In this document: positions 12,540 through 23,962 of the stretch, one piece after another
How the letters are laid out: each line of letters opens with the position of its first letter
Numbering within the stretch: position 1 is the stretch's first letter
Source of the DNA: Metallyticus violacea
Lineage: Eukaryota > Arthropoda > Insecta > Mantodea > Metallyticidae
DNA length: 64,000 nucleotides
Direction: 5' to 3'
Assembly: GCA_030762175.1 (NCBI GenBank)
Contig: CM060846.1
Coordinates: 237,768,512-237,832,511, forward strand
Position numbers and translations under genes: made by a program
The notes under the pieces: generated by a model
Seen by the model: the letters and a program-made list of their open reading frames with translations, nothing else
The model's database searches: none
Told to the model about the DNA's origin: nothing

Positions 12540-13152
12540 ATTAGTACACTTACTTTCTGATTATATGAAACCCTTCTCTGTGTAGAAGGTGTGAGTGATA
12601 AGGCATTTTAATGCTAACCTGAACTTATGTTTATTAGTATGAAATTCCTTTATGCTCGATGGAAGTAATTTATATGATCTACATTATTGGAGTGAACAAC
12701 ATTTAGGAGTTCCTGAACTTATTATTTGATCTGAGTAAGTCCTACCTGCATCTGGTTTCTTTGCTCTGAATGTCTGAGTTACTATGAATACTCTTGAATT
12801 GTGTACTATAAATAAAAATACCACAATGTACTCACAAGCAAATGGTAACCTTCCAAATGATTAGAACAGTTTTTGCAATGGTTGCTTGTTTTATCCCAGT
12901 CATTATTCTTATCACTCCTGCTTGTATATTTTTTTTTTATTTGCTGAATTTCCCCAGAACATTATATAAGGCATTAAGGAATGGAAGTAAGCACAATATA
13001 CGCTTTTTGGAATGCTTTTATTTATAAAATGAATTAATGATCTGTTTGCAAAACATGCCAAACTTAGTTTGGGTAATATGTACTCATTACAGTCTTTCCA
13101 TTTCATTTTATGGTCAATTATAAGACCAAGAATTGTATGTTGTTGGATTCAG
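12540..13152 (-). mobile_element. APE-type LINE, 3' part (continues from 17460-16371 across the hAT insertion)
   Basis: Minus-strand reading gives the post-RT region typical of Jockey/CR1-like LINEs: L-G-L-I-I-D-H-K-M-K-W-K-D, then A-Y-F-H-S-L-M-P-Y-I-M-F-W-G-N-S, and near 12600 a C-terminal Y-K-L-L-P-S-S-I-K. Frameshifts and stops are present. The upstream RT core resumes at 16379, on the far side of the hAT element. Confidence 0.85.
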
Positions 13153-13290
13153 TGGGGTAACGGAGACAGGCCCCTATGCAAAGTTTAATTTGTGCCCCCT
13201 AACAAAACGATTCATAGGTTCAGTAGCAAGTCTTCGGCCGAGGGAAATATCAAATTTGATAGGCTGACAGGAACCTCCGAGCAATCGGAG

Positions 13291-13291
<1 letters not shown>

Positions 13292-13364
<73 letters not shown>

Positions 13365-13379
13365 TTTATTATTATTATT
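13292..13379. repeat. (AAT)n microsatellite inside the hAT element
   Basis: About 85 bp of AAT units turning into ATT units at the right end. Confidence 0.95.
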
Positions 13380-14408
13380 GTTATTATTGGTGTAGGAAAT
13401 TAGCAAATTAAGTAGTATTATTTCCTAGATACACGTAAATCGCTTATCTCCAAAGTCTAGCACAGGCACACAGTAACATGTACAATCCTTAAGGATCATC
13501 GGAAGCGGCGAAGAAGTGCAGTATTCCTTAAGGCAAAAAAGTTTCCACTACTTCACTTATTCGTGTTCTCTTACACTCGATACTTAAAACATTGTGGTGC
13601 TATGTAAATATGTTTTATAGTTTTAATTTTGAAAAGGATCGCTCAGCTGACACAACTGTTACAGGTAGAGAGAGAAATAAAACGAAGACAGTGCATGTCT
13701 GGTATACTTGACGCTAAAGCGAATTTTCGTTTAGCAAGAGGTGTAACAATTCTTGAACAAGTCTTTTGTCTTTTATCTCATTTTAATGCACTTCTGAAAC
13801 ACTGTAACTTAAATGAGAAATCTTCTGTTAAGTCTTCAACATACTGTATTGATAAATGTTGTGCTTTACCATTCAATTCTTCGTCTTTTGCAGTAGACAG
13901 AATCTGTAGGGTGACTACACTGAACAGATCACTTAAGCGTTTCATAGAATAGTATCTAATTTTGATTTATTTAATTTCAAGTGAAACACATTTACTTGAA
14001 AATATTTTTCTGGGCCCGAAGAAGTTCGCGGAATCTCTTGTTTTCAAATTTGGCGTCAACTTCTTATTGTTTTACAAAAGGCATGCTGAATAACACTGTT
14101 TTCTGTAGTCATTTTACAAATTTGCAGCGCTTTGGAATAACAGTGAAGTTAGAGAAAGATCAAGGTCGTTAGATTGCTGTAGTGTTGAAACCAAATTAAC
14201 AGCTTCAAGAGCACTGGCCTCATTGCATTATTTTAATTCAATCACAATTGTGGTAAATAACCATATCTTAAAGCTTTATTAAGTCCAATGCTGATGACCA
14301 AAATGTAGGACAAAGGATTTTTTTTATTTTTTTTGAGTAAGAAGCTAGTGACAAAATTTCCATTGCTTTTTACTTTGACTGAAGAACAAATCAAGTCTTT
14401 CAACTACA

Positions 14409-14597
14409 TCAAACAATCTTTTTTTCAGATACTTTCCTAACGACGTCATTTAGATCTGGATTCAAATTATCTGCTGTGCAGTGAACATATTTAGCTGCTT
14501 TCTGTTTTTGTTCTATCGTTGCTTTTACTCCGTTATAGGTCACTGACATAATCGCTGCACCGTAATAACCTTGACCACAGCATTTGCCGAATTTCAT
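14409..14597 (-). pseudogene. hAT transposase fragment (RNase H-like domain)
   Basis: A 62-codon open segment of the hAT transposase with C-G-Q-G-Y-Y-G-A-A-I-M-S followed by K-A-A-K-Y-V-H-C-T-A-D-N-L-N. In intact relatives this reads 'CRGQGYDGAxxMSG' and 'HCxAHxLNL', so the catalytic Asp of GYDGA is Tyr here and the His of AHxLNL is Asp. The protein would be dead even without the frameshifts around it. Confidence 0.85.
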
Positions 14598-15845
14598 CCA
14601 CTGAATTTAGAATTTCGGCTTCCTAATAACACAACAGCATGATCTTCCATCTTTTGAATACTTAAAATCTTTCATTAATTTTTATTTCACAAAGTTTTAA
14701 AAAAGAATATTTAACTATATGAACTTATCTAAAAAATGAACTTAATCGATTTTTTTTTTTTTTTTTTTTTTTTTTTGCTCACAGCTTGTGTAGTGTCCAA
14801 AATTATAGAAGAAAATTGTGTTGATTTGATTTCTTTCTGCAATTTCTGTTAAAACAGCTGGATTAATTCGATTTGGATTTTTGAACTGAGATATTTTGCA
14901 GATGCTTCCGGTCCATGCTGCTGTAAAACAGGATCATACTTACACAATAAGTCCACAATAGCTAAAAAAAATGTTCATATTGAGCTTTCCCTACTTTTCC
15001 TGTATGACCTCATGGAGCTAGATGATGGCATATTAGCAATCAAGACTTTGTTTCCATATGTTAATTTCTTTAGTTCACATTCCAAATTACAATCTACCGT
15101 TTCTTTTCATTTCCAGACATTATAAATAACACATGCCTCCAGATGGGAATGAGACATTTCTTGTGTTAAATTTTTTCTTGGTAGGCCCTGACAATCACGA
15201 ACGCCTTTTACCCAGGCAAATTGGAAAGATGCTGAACTGTTGTTAGGTAATAACCAGCATGGCTCTCAATAAACAAAGTCTCCTTTTCTAGAATAATAGA
15301 GTCATTCTCTTGTCACTACATCCCGATGTTGTTAACTTTTCATATTAATTAATGGAGAAACATCTATTATTTTGCTTAGGATCTTTCGTAAATGGACCTT
15401 ATGGTTTGGAAGGCTTATACTGTATAATATAAACTCGTTTGTATTGTCATTTAAAATATTTGAAAATTAGCACGATCAGTAGGAAATTCCTCTCTAGTAC
15501 TAGTATCGTCAAAGCAGTACTTACATTCTGATGTGCGCTATTACTTCCATTCTCAATTTCAGTAAAAATATCAGGCTCTTACCAGTATCAAGATTCATAC
15601 ACTCTTCATCTTTTCCACTAACATTGTACCACTGCTTGCATTTTCATTACTGTCATTTGTTATCAGAGAAACAGATGAACTACTGGAACATGGGCTATTA
15701 CAATTTTCATTTATTATTTCTAAATGTGTATTAAAGAAAGAATCTATTTTCACTAACTTTGAAACTGATCTTTCAAGCTCTTTCTTTTATTCTTCGTTTT
15801 TGTGCACCACTCAAATGTTCATAAGTAGTTTTAAGGGACATCTTT

Positions 15846-15901
15846 TCGGAGAGAGTGAGAGTGAGAGTAAGAGTGAGTGAGAGTGAGAGAGAGAGAGAGA
15901 G
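15846..15901. repeat. (GA)n microsatellite
   Basis: Purine tract of GAGAGT and GA units. Confidence 0.9.
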
Positions 15902-16378
15902 TTAAACAAAAATACTAAAACAAAATTTGAATTGCTAGAACTGGGCTATTTTAGTCTAATACAGTAAGTGACACGAGATCAGAATCAAACACTTTGTTTC
16001 ACTTCTATCACGGTACTGGATTTGATGTAATATCCAAGTCAAGCGACTCTGCATCTGCCTCAATAATGCTGAAGCAACGAAAAATAAACCAATACATTCA
16101 CCGTTCACGAATGTAAACTAAATATGCATTCTTGTTAATTTTCAATATTCAGTTTGCTGATTGTTGACATGCACCAGCGTGTTCACCGAAAGTTGTGAAA
16201 TGGTTTTCTTTTGCTGCTTTGCATGTCCTTCCCTCTCCCCCATTATGACAACCTATTTACATTCCTATTTTTTCCGGTTTCTTTTTATAAATATTTATAT
16301 CTTTACGGGCAGCGGCAACTCCCTCCCCTCGCATCGCGGGGTCTGCAGGGCCCTCAGTTGCGCCCCTGACTGGATTCA

Positions 16379-17460
16379 ATGATTCTGTTGTCTTCATATT
16401 ATATCTTTAGGTCTACAAAATTTTATTTTTTGTGCGAAACTTAATATACGTAGTTTTTTCAAAGTTTTATTTAATTTTGTTACTCTCAAATCAGTTATTT
16501 AGTGTGCTAAAACTAGCATTTGATAAATCTGAGAGGCAACTGATTTTATCTTCTTTATTGAGAGTACCAGTACCATCTGCAAAAAGAATTGGATAAGCAT
16601 GTTTGTTTGTTACTAATGGGAGATCATTGTTATGCAATAAAAATAATAATGGAGCCTTGAGGAACACCGTGCTTTACTCTTGATCATTCCAATGCAATCC
16701 ATTTTAATTATCTGAAGAATGTATCACAACTTTTGCTTTCTGTTTGAAAAAGTATCATGAAATCCATTGATAATCTTTGCCCTTAATACCATAATAGGAT
16801 AATTCTGATAAGAGTATGTCAAAACACAGTCAAAACTGTTGATAGATCATAGAACATTCATACTGCATTACATTTTTATCAAGAGATTTTAGAACTTCAT
16901 TAGTTAACTTCAATGTGGCATCATTGCTTGACATGTTTTATCTAAATCGAAACTGTTCTCTTGATGAAATATTATTTTTATGCAGATGTTAATATATTCT
17001 TTGAACATTTGTTTTTCCATATAAATTACAGATAGTTGTTAGTAATGATACTGGTCTGTAGTTCCACATTAGTGATTTTTGCCCTTTCTTATATAGTGGT
17101 TTAACAATAAAATATCTATCCTCATGAATTCTTAATATTGTAATTTTTTTTATTTCAGCTTTTGAGTGATGTTTATGAGCCTCTATTTTCATAATATTCC
17201 AAATGGTCTTAGGTTTCTTATGTGAGGACTGTATTGGTATTTCATAGAAACGTTTTTACCTGTATTTATAACCTTTTTTTTTCTTATAATTTTGCAGAAA
17301 CTTTGATTGTGCTGTCTACATCTAGCAGAGGTGTTTACTCTGGCAACTATGTAAATTATTTCTCTTTTGTGTTTGCTAGATATTTTGATGTCTTTTGTTA
17401 GCCAGTCATTTCTATAGATATTATTAATTTCTTCATATGAGATGAGAAACATAATTAGTG
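16379..17460 (-). mobile_element. APE-type LINE, reverse-transcriptase part (interrupted by hAT)
   Basis: Minus-strand reading gives V-K-P-L-Y-K-K-G and N-Y-R-P-V-S-L-L (RT motif 1 region), then a degenerate F-D-hydrophobic core with L-S-Y-Y-G-I-K-G-K, then H-G-V-P-Q-G-S-I and L-F-A-D-G-T (the FADD box with the second Asp changed to Gly). Upstream, W-L-T-K-D-I-K and K-R-E belong to the linker between endonuclease and RT. Several stops mark it as dead. The 3' continuation is at 13152-12540. Confidence 0.88.
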
Positions 17461-17517
17461 AATTCTTATGAAAACATTTAAGAAGTAGTTAAGCTGGCTA
17501 TTTACTATGTTGATCTC

Positions 17518-17553
17518 GTGTGTGTGTATGTGTGTGTGTGTGTGTGTGTGTGT
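17518..17553. repeat. (TG)n microsatellite between two divergent LINE copies
   Basis: TG dinucleotide run. Confidence 0.9.
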
Positions 17554-17589
17554 ATACATTCACACAATTGATCTATAAGCTAGTGATTA

Positions 17590-18508
17590 AGAAGTTTTTT
17601 GATTTTATTGTAAATGATTCCATAGCTGGTTATATGGTTCACTACTCCACAATTAGGAACATAATAATTAATTTTTAGAAAGTGCTTCTCATGATCTAAT
17701 AGTCTATTAATTAATGACTAATATTATCAATAGCATGCATACTTTTTTGTCAGATAGACAACAGAAAGTTTTATAAATATATAAAGTAGTTGTAAAACAT
17801 ATTCAAAATGGTGCAAAGTTAAACATAATGTTCCATGGGGATTGATTTTGAGTTTACTGTTGTTTCTGAAATATATTAATGAATGTTGTTTCTAAAATAT
17901 ACTAATGATCTCGCCTTCAGAACACACAAAACTGTTTATTTGGTCCTCTTTGGTGATGAAACAAGTTTTGTTATTAAAGGATCTCCAATAAACTATTTGT
18001 CACATTAGTCCATTAACATATTTTGTTTATTAATTAACTGGTTTGATAGAAACACAGTCAATATACATTCTAAACACTTATGCAAATTAAAAAAAAAACA
18101 AATAAAATAAAATAAAAACATAGTGAACCAAAATATTCGGCATGAAGACAAGACATTAAATAACTTAACAAAGTAAAATTTCTTGTTCTAATTATTGACC
18201 ATAATGCAAGCTGGAAAGGGTATATTGGTTATAATTTACTAAAAATAAGTTCTGAATGTTTCATAATTAGGTAATTAATTAATTTTACAAATGGAAACAT
18301 GTAAAAAAACAGTATGTTATGACTGCTTGAACTAATAAATGGCCTATGGTATAATATTGAAAAAAAATTCTGTGCATACCAAAAAGAGATTAATTTTCAA
18401 AAAAGTAATGATAATGGCAAATTAAAGTTAATAATTCAATGTAAAACATGTCTCAGAACATTTGAAATTAACCACTAGCATTCAAATATGCTTTAGTTGC
18501 ATAGACAA

Positions 18509-18560
<52 letters not shown>

Positions 18561-18770
18561 TTAAAATATTCTGATCTCCACAGCAATGGAAACCCTTTCA
18601 AGCATGACTTACACACCAAATAGTAATTTACAAACACCTCAGAAAGGTGTATACAACAGTGGTATTATATTGTTTAATTTGCTTCCATTAATCATAGATT
18701 TTTACTCTAATAAACTCAAATTTACATAGTATTTTTCTCTTCATAACTTGCGTATGGTGCACGGATTCAT
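17590..18770 (+). mobile_element. APE-type LINE fragment, plus strand
   Basis: Plus-strand pieces of the same LINE type: D-R-Q-Q-K-V-L near 17755, V-K-H-N-V-P-W-G near 17820 (the GVPQG box, mutated), L-F-G-D-E-T (FADD box, mutated) near 17950, then F-L-V-L-I-I-D-H-N-A-S-W-K near 18185 and a C-terminal H-D-L-H-T-K with K-G-V-Y-N-S-G-I near 18605-18660. It is transcribed away from the minus-strand LINE at 17460 and has many stops. Confidence 0.82.
18510..18557. repeat. (TA)n microsatellite
   Basis: TA dinucleotide run inside LINE sequence. Confidence 0.95.
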
Positions 18771-19461
18771 TAATGAAATAATTGTTCTAACTACTCTTAT
18801 ACAATTTTTCCAAATATCAACATTTATGAACAAATGTGGGTAATGATTTCTCAAAATTGTATAAGTTCTTTCTTAGTATAGATTATTACGTGTAATTTGT
18901 AATTTAATTTACATCTGAGAATTAGAGAGTTAGTCAATAGATACTCAAATATAGGATCTATGGAATAATTTGTTATGATATATAATCCCACTTTAACATA
19001 ACAACTTGCAAACCTTTCAAGCAACTAAAGAACTATCATATATTCTTTTCCTGAGCCAAGATCTGTAACTCCATTGAGTTTGTGACCTACATGGTATTCT
19101 CTTTTATGTATCCTGTCCTATATTTCACTTCACTTATTTAATTTATTACAACTTATTATGCTTAACCATATATGATTAACACCAGAATTGCCGAGTAGTC
19201 AGTATTATTGGTTTAAAAATTTTAAACTGCTTTTTCTGCCACAAATTTTCATTTTATTTTACTGTGAGTTTGTGACTTTTCTTAAGATGTTTCATAAATC
19301 ATTTTGGCACTAAAAGTGATTTATTTCAGATTAATCATTGTGTTTTACTAACAATAAATAGGCCCTTTATTTTAAGCAGTTTCTTGTGAATCATGACAAT
19401 GTGATGTAAGCGTAGATAACTATAAGGAAATTTTAAGCCTGTGATTGTTAATAGCAATACC

Positions 19462-19712
19462 AATGATTGAAATCATTGTATTATTGAGTTGAAATAAACA
19501 CTCTTATTGCTCCACTTACTTGCCTATAAATGTAGAACCATTTCACAAACCCTTGTCTACATTCTAGCTGATGATGCAGACAAGGGTTCATGAAACTGCT
19601 TCTACATTTATAGGCCAGTAAATGAAGCAATAAGAGTGTTTATTTCAACTCAATCATACAATGATTTCAATTATATGATTGTCTTCACTGTACAAGTATT
19701 AATTAACATTTA
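19462..19712 (+). mobile_element. Minimal Penelope-like element: inverted arms plus right tail
   Basis: Left arm 19462-19560 and right arm 19578-19676 are reverse complements with scattered mismatches, separated by about 17 bp. The arms resemble the ends of PLE-2 (shared 'cactcttattgc...cacttacttg' order), and after the right arm comes the tail 'gattgtcttcactgtacaag', matching the tail of PLE-2 at 53329. No coding region remains. The right arm holds a hammerhead-like core. Confidence 0.75.
19568..19602 (+). ncRNA. Hammerhead-like core in the minimal PLE
   Basis: CTGATGA and GAAAC are intact, and C-T-T takes the place of the GTH cleavage triplet. The stem between them is badly paired, so activity is unlikely. 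Confidence 0.45.
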
Positions 19713-22700
19713 TAATTAGCAATACCAGTGTTTATTTGTTTGGTGGTATCTGAAGGGTTAACATGCTTCAACAGTCATGTGGCATATGCCTCAACCTTTC
19801 ATAGATCAATTATTAAGGAATATAAATTATTTTCTCCAGGATCAACTGGATCTGGAAGATGCTTCAACATACATAGATGCTGTGATAGGAAAGTGTGGTA
19901 ATAACTCAGATGAATATCATCCTGCAATTGTTTTGGAGGGTTTGACTAAGAAAGTGACTCTTCAGTAGCTTCTTATAAAAGGCACAGTAGGCTAAAAGGC
20001 GATTAGGAAAAAACTATATAGTTTTCAGTGAGAAAAATGATTAAAAATGCATAAGAAAATAGTAGCTGTCAATTGACCGCCAATGGGTGTTTTAGGGGGT
20101 ACCTGAAGCTCGAGCTTTCTAGTGTTAATTGTCTGATTGAATTGATTATCTATGACTATGTCTTATGTGGTTTTGTAACTATAGTTTCTGTTTATTTGCC
20201 TGTAGCAAAAAATATTAAAATGAGAAATCAACTAGGTGCAAGGTTAATTTTGCACCAAAAATTATCCTTTCAAATGAGACAAGTTTCACTAAAAAAGCTA
20301 ACAAAATTCTAAATGCTAACATGAAAATGTTATAAAGTGCTAAATGTTTCTGGATCTTATTTTTAAAACATGATTTTTTAATCTTTAAAGGACACAAAAT
20401 CTACCATCTCTAATTATAAGCAATTTTATTATTAATATGGCACTACTGTTTTGGGTAACAACATTCCAAATAATGTATCAGTGATAAAAGCATATCTTAA
20501 TTTATTAAATTTATAAACTGTGCATTCTTTCAACCCTCAGCCAGAGGATTGATAATACTGGAATTTGTTTGTCAATGATCATCCAAATGATGCATGCATG
20601 GCCAGTAGATGGTCAACTGGAATGTGTGGTATGTATAGCTTTCATAAAATATTGCAATTAGCATTTATAAGCATGTGCAAAATGTACAATATTTGAAAAA
20701 ATGAGAGTAAGTAGTGAGTTATTAAATAACTGAACTAAGTATAAAATGAATCTAATTAATTTCGTTTGAATATGTTCATTACAGCCTTTAATTAATTTCA
20801 TTTCAAGCATCTTTGCTGTTTAAAATTGTGCTACATTGTAGTATACATAAAGTTTGTTGCACAAAATATGAATATATCTTTTCACTTATGTTTATCTCTT
20901 ATAAATTGTGAATTCAATATATTAGACTAAAGTTTTTACTAAATTTATATGCTGAATGATGAACTACTTTATTCTAAGTAATCATAATCATTATAAGAGC
21001 AGTGCTTTTAATTTTAAGCATGCAATAATACTATTAAACATAATTTTTTAATTCTTTTATTTGTGAACAGAAGCTAATGTGATATTTTATGACAAAGCAG
21101 GCATTAGCTGTATATTATTCAAAACATTTAGTGATGGCTTTTAAAAATAATAACATACTACTAGTGATATAATTTTTTTGTAGATTGTTATTAAATTTTA
21201 AAAATTCAACTTCTTAGCCAGTTTTATCCATTATTTTTCAAAATTTACTCTTTGTTCTCCTTGAATTTAAAGGACATTCACACTTATATCTGATGCAGCA
21301 CTTTTTTCAACTTTATATCTTATTCTTTAATTTACTATTGGATTTAAGAGTGTCTAACTGACATAAGTCTTTGTGACATTAATATTACTGTATGCTAATA
21401 ACATTGTTCTAAAACCTTATAAATTAAACATATTTAAGCTGATATATAATTATAAATATGATTATCATAGCAGATAGCTTTTAAAGTTGTACTAAATGTT
21501 TGGGAGATGTGTTTTTTATTTGCAGAGTTTACTGAAATTGAAACATATGAGGAACATTTTTGAACTTGATTTTCATATAATTTTCCATATGGTTACACAT
21601 CATAAAATAAAATCACTACTGCTAGTTAAAATGTAAGATAAAACCAACATAAGAATAGAATGGCTGGTCAATTGTGCAAAACTTGTTCATGTTAGACATA
21701 GACAAAGTAGAGTAGAATGACATATCAGAAGACCAAGGCTTTGAGTGGGTGGACTAGGGTTTTAACCCAAAACCTAGTAAAGGTTTCAAGTCAGATTTAT
21801 ATGTGGGTTAAACTACATGGCTAAGCATTTTATCTGAATTCTTAATATTCTTTGTTAGTTGAAGTTTTCAAAGTCACTCATTCTTTATAGTAATATATTT
21901 GCTGAATAGAGCAGCTTTGCATGTATAACATATTAATTAATTGATGAGTTAATGAAAATCCTGTTCAGAGACCTAGTTATTATTATGCCCATAATAAATA
22001 TTACCTATTTATTACTTACAGCTAGCTGGACTTTCCTCTGCTTTATCTCATGATGTTAACATAAGAAAAGGTGACTTGAAATGCATAGAAAAAAACTAAA
22101 TCCAATCCACTGCTCTTGAGTTAAACCAGGTTAGATTCTTACACACATTAGAAAACTTGTAACCTAACAAATATGAAGATGCATTTTATTCAAGTAACGA
22201 GAAAAATAATTGGAAGACTTATACCCATGCTTGCCTATGCCATATTTTAAATTAATGTAGATTTGGTTGCAATACATTAATGTAAATCAATGAAAATTCT
22301 TTTTTCATTAAATGGCACATACTCTACCTTTACTTCCTTGAAAATCTTTGTACTGCAGTAAGATATATTTTTATTTTAAATATAGCACAGGTGGCTCACC
22401 TAAGATGACTTTTAGTTAAATAATATACCTAATTGGACCACAAGCATGTTTTAATAGGCCTTTTCATACATTATTTTTCCACTTACAAAAATTGTAGAAC
22501 ATAATATCTAGCTTTGAAGTTCCGGGACAAAGACAGCGAATAAACTTTAGTTTTAAAGGTAATTACAGATTTATCAAACTAACAATAAAATGATCAGCAA
22601 AATTATGAATTATATAGCATATAAGTGAATGAGTATTTAACAAAGAAAAGTTGTTCATAAATATTCCATTACTTTATAAAATATTAATTAGGTGCATTAA

Positions 22701-23522
22701 TAAGATTTGAAATGAATCTGTGTGTATGAAAAGATAAGGGAGGAATATAGTGAGTAGTGAATGAATAACTGCTCAATAAATGACTAAAATGAACATTGTC
22801 TAAAGGTAAAAAAGAGAGAGAAAAAAGACAAAACTTTTACTTTCAATAGTGATTGATGGGTTTCAAGCCATTTAATTGAAATATACAATGAGCTGTTAAA
22901 TGCATTTCAATTGGCAATATTTGGCATAAGTACTATACTATGTCATAAAAACTTTCGTGCTCAGATGTCAGAAATGAAGTTCAACAATGTAACAAAGAGT
23001 TTAGGGTTTTTGGTTCAAAATGATGATGCTGAAACAACAAACTGTTTGTGCACATATAATTTTTATTCCAAATGCACAATTTATAGAATCTAGTATTTGT
23101 AGATCATTGCTCACAATATGTTATGTCTGTTGACCCCTATAGTTGCAATTTTAAAGAAAAAAAACCTTAATAGTGAATTTTACTTTTGTTGACAATCAGC
23201 ATAAGTTCTCTGAATTTTCTGAAAAAGTTTGAGATAGATCTGATTTAAGATATTTTTTCATGCATAAATCTGCTCTTCCAGTTATTAATTAAAACATAAA
23301 ATATGTATTTTTGTTAATCTATTTTTGCATTATTTTAACAGCTTATGGAACTACTAATTAAAGTTCATTGTTTTTTACAGATAGTTTTAATTTACGAAAA
23401 GATACAAAGAATCATTGCACACAAGTACAGAATGCAAAGTTTAAATATGTTTCTCTAATACATGAAATACCTCTGTACAAAATAAAAAATGCAAATTAGT
23501 GTATTGAACATTTTCTGTATAA
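19713..23522. other. 3' flank of the thioredoxin-module gene, no element recognised
   Basis: A 63-codon plus-strand open frame at 19777-19968 and smaller ones have no motif I recognise. The segment is otherwise AT-rich and unstructured. Confidence 0.45.
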
Positions 23523-23528
23523 TTTATT
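23523..23528 (-). promoter_or_regulatory. Candidate poly(A) signal of the thioredoxin-module gene
   Basis: AATAAA on the minus strand about 270 nt after the stop codon. In AT-rich DNA such hexamers are frequent; another lies near 23060. Support is positional only. Confidence 0.25.
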
Positions 23529-23795
23529 GTGGTATATTCACATGTAAAAGATAATAAAGGAAAATAACAAGAAAAAGAAACAAACTCTAAATAGACAATA
23601 AGAAAATATGTTGATATAAAGCACATAATGGTGGTAATTTTAATAGATATGCATATTATGATCTTCATAAATGGTGACATTAAATATTCATAAATAGTAG
23701 GTTTATGCTGAACATTTGCAAAATTTTGCTGAATCAAAAATAGTGAAGAATCTGAAGAAACTGCTTATATATGTTATAATCTGATGGATAATAAC

Positions 23796-23962
23796 TCACG
23801 CTTGCTTTTGATGAGGTCGGAAGCATGATAACAACCATGCAGTATACAGCACAAAAGTGACTGCAAGTGCTATTACAGCATACATAAAGATATTCAATTC
23901 AGGCTGACGAAAACGGTTTTTTCTTAGCCATTCCAGTACTTCCTCCCCTGATTTTACATCAC
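23796..23962 (-). CDS. Last exon: linker, transmembrane helix and stop
   Basis: A 167-nt terminal exon (residues 350-404 and TGA at 23796-23798) after a polypyrimidine tract and CTTTTTAG. It starts with the short linker helix G-E-E-V-L-E-W-L, then a basic stretch, then about 24 hydrophobic residues (I-F-M-Y-A-V-I-A-L-A-V and onward) and the tail R-P-H-Q-K-Q-A. The layout suggests a type I membrane protein with the thioredoxin modules lumenal or extracellular and only a few cytoplasmic residues. The orientation is inferred. Confidence 0.9.

Larger units (their letters stand above)
13145..16378 (-). mobile_element. hAT transposon (ZMYM1-like transposase lineage) with 8-bp target duplication
   Basis: The element spans 13153-16370 and is flanked on both sides by TGGATTCA (13145-13152 and 16371-16378), the 8-bp duplication expected of hAT insertion. 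Ends are GTGGGGTAACGG on the left and GTCAGGGGCGCAACTG (reverse complement) on the right, imperfect inverted repeats. The minus-strand transposase is broken: zinc-finger region near 15200 (F-A-W-V-K-G-V-R-D-C), then G-Q-G-Y-Y-G-A-A-I-M-S near 14560 with N-L-N-P-D-L-N-D-V-V downstream. The LINE reading on each side joins when the element is removed. Confidence 0.92.

Noticed and set aside
13212..13406. Open frame with a long poly-Tyr run
   Set aside because: Translation of the (AAT)n microsatellite inside the hAT element.
13629..13952. 107-codon plus-strand open frame
   Set aside because: It lies antisense to the decayed hAT transposase; the minus-strand reading explains the sequence better.
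19777..19968. 63-codon plus-strand open frame with Asp- and Leu-rich helices
   Set aside because: No family motif, no splice context and no second copy; kept only as unexplained sequence.
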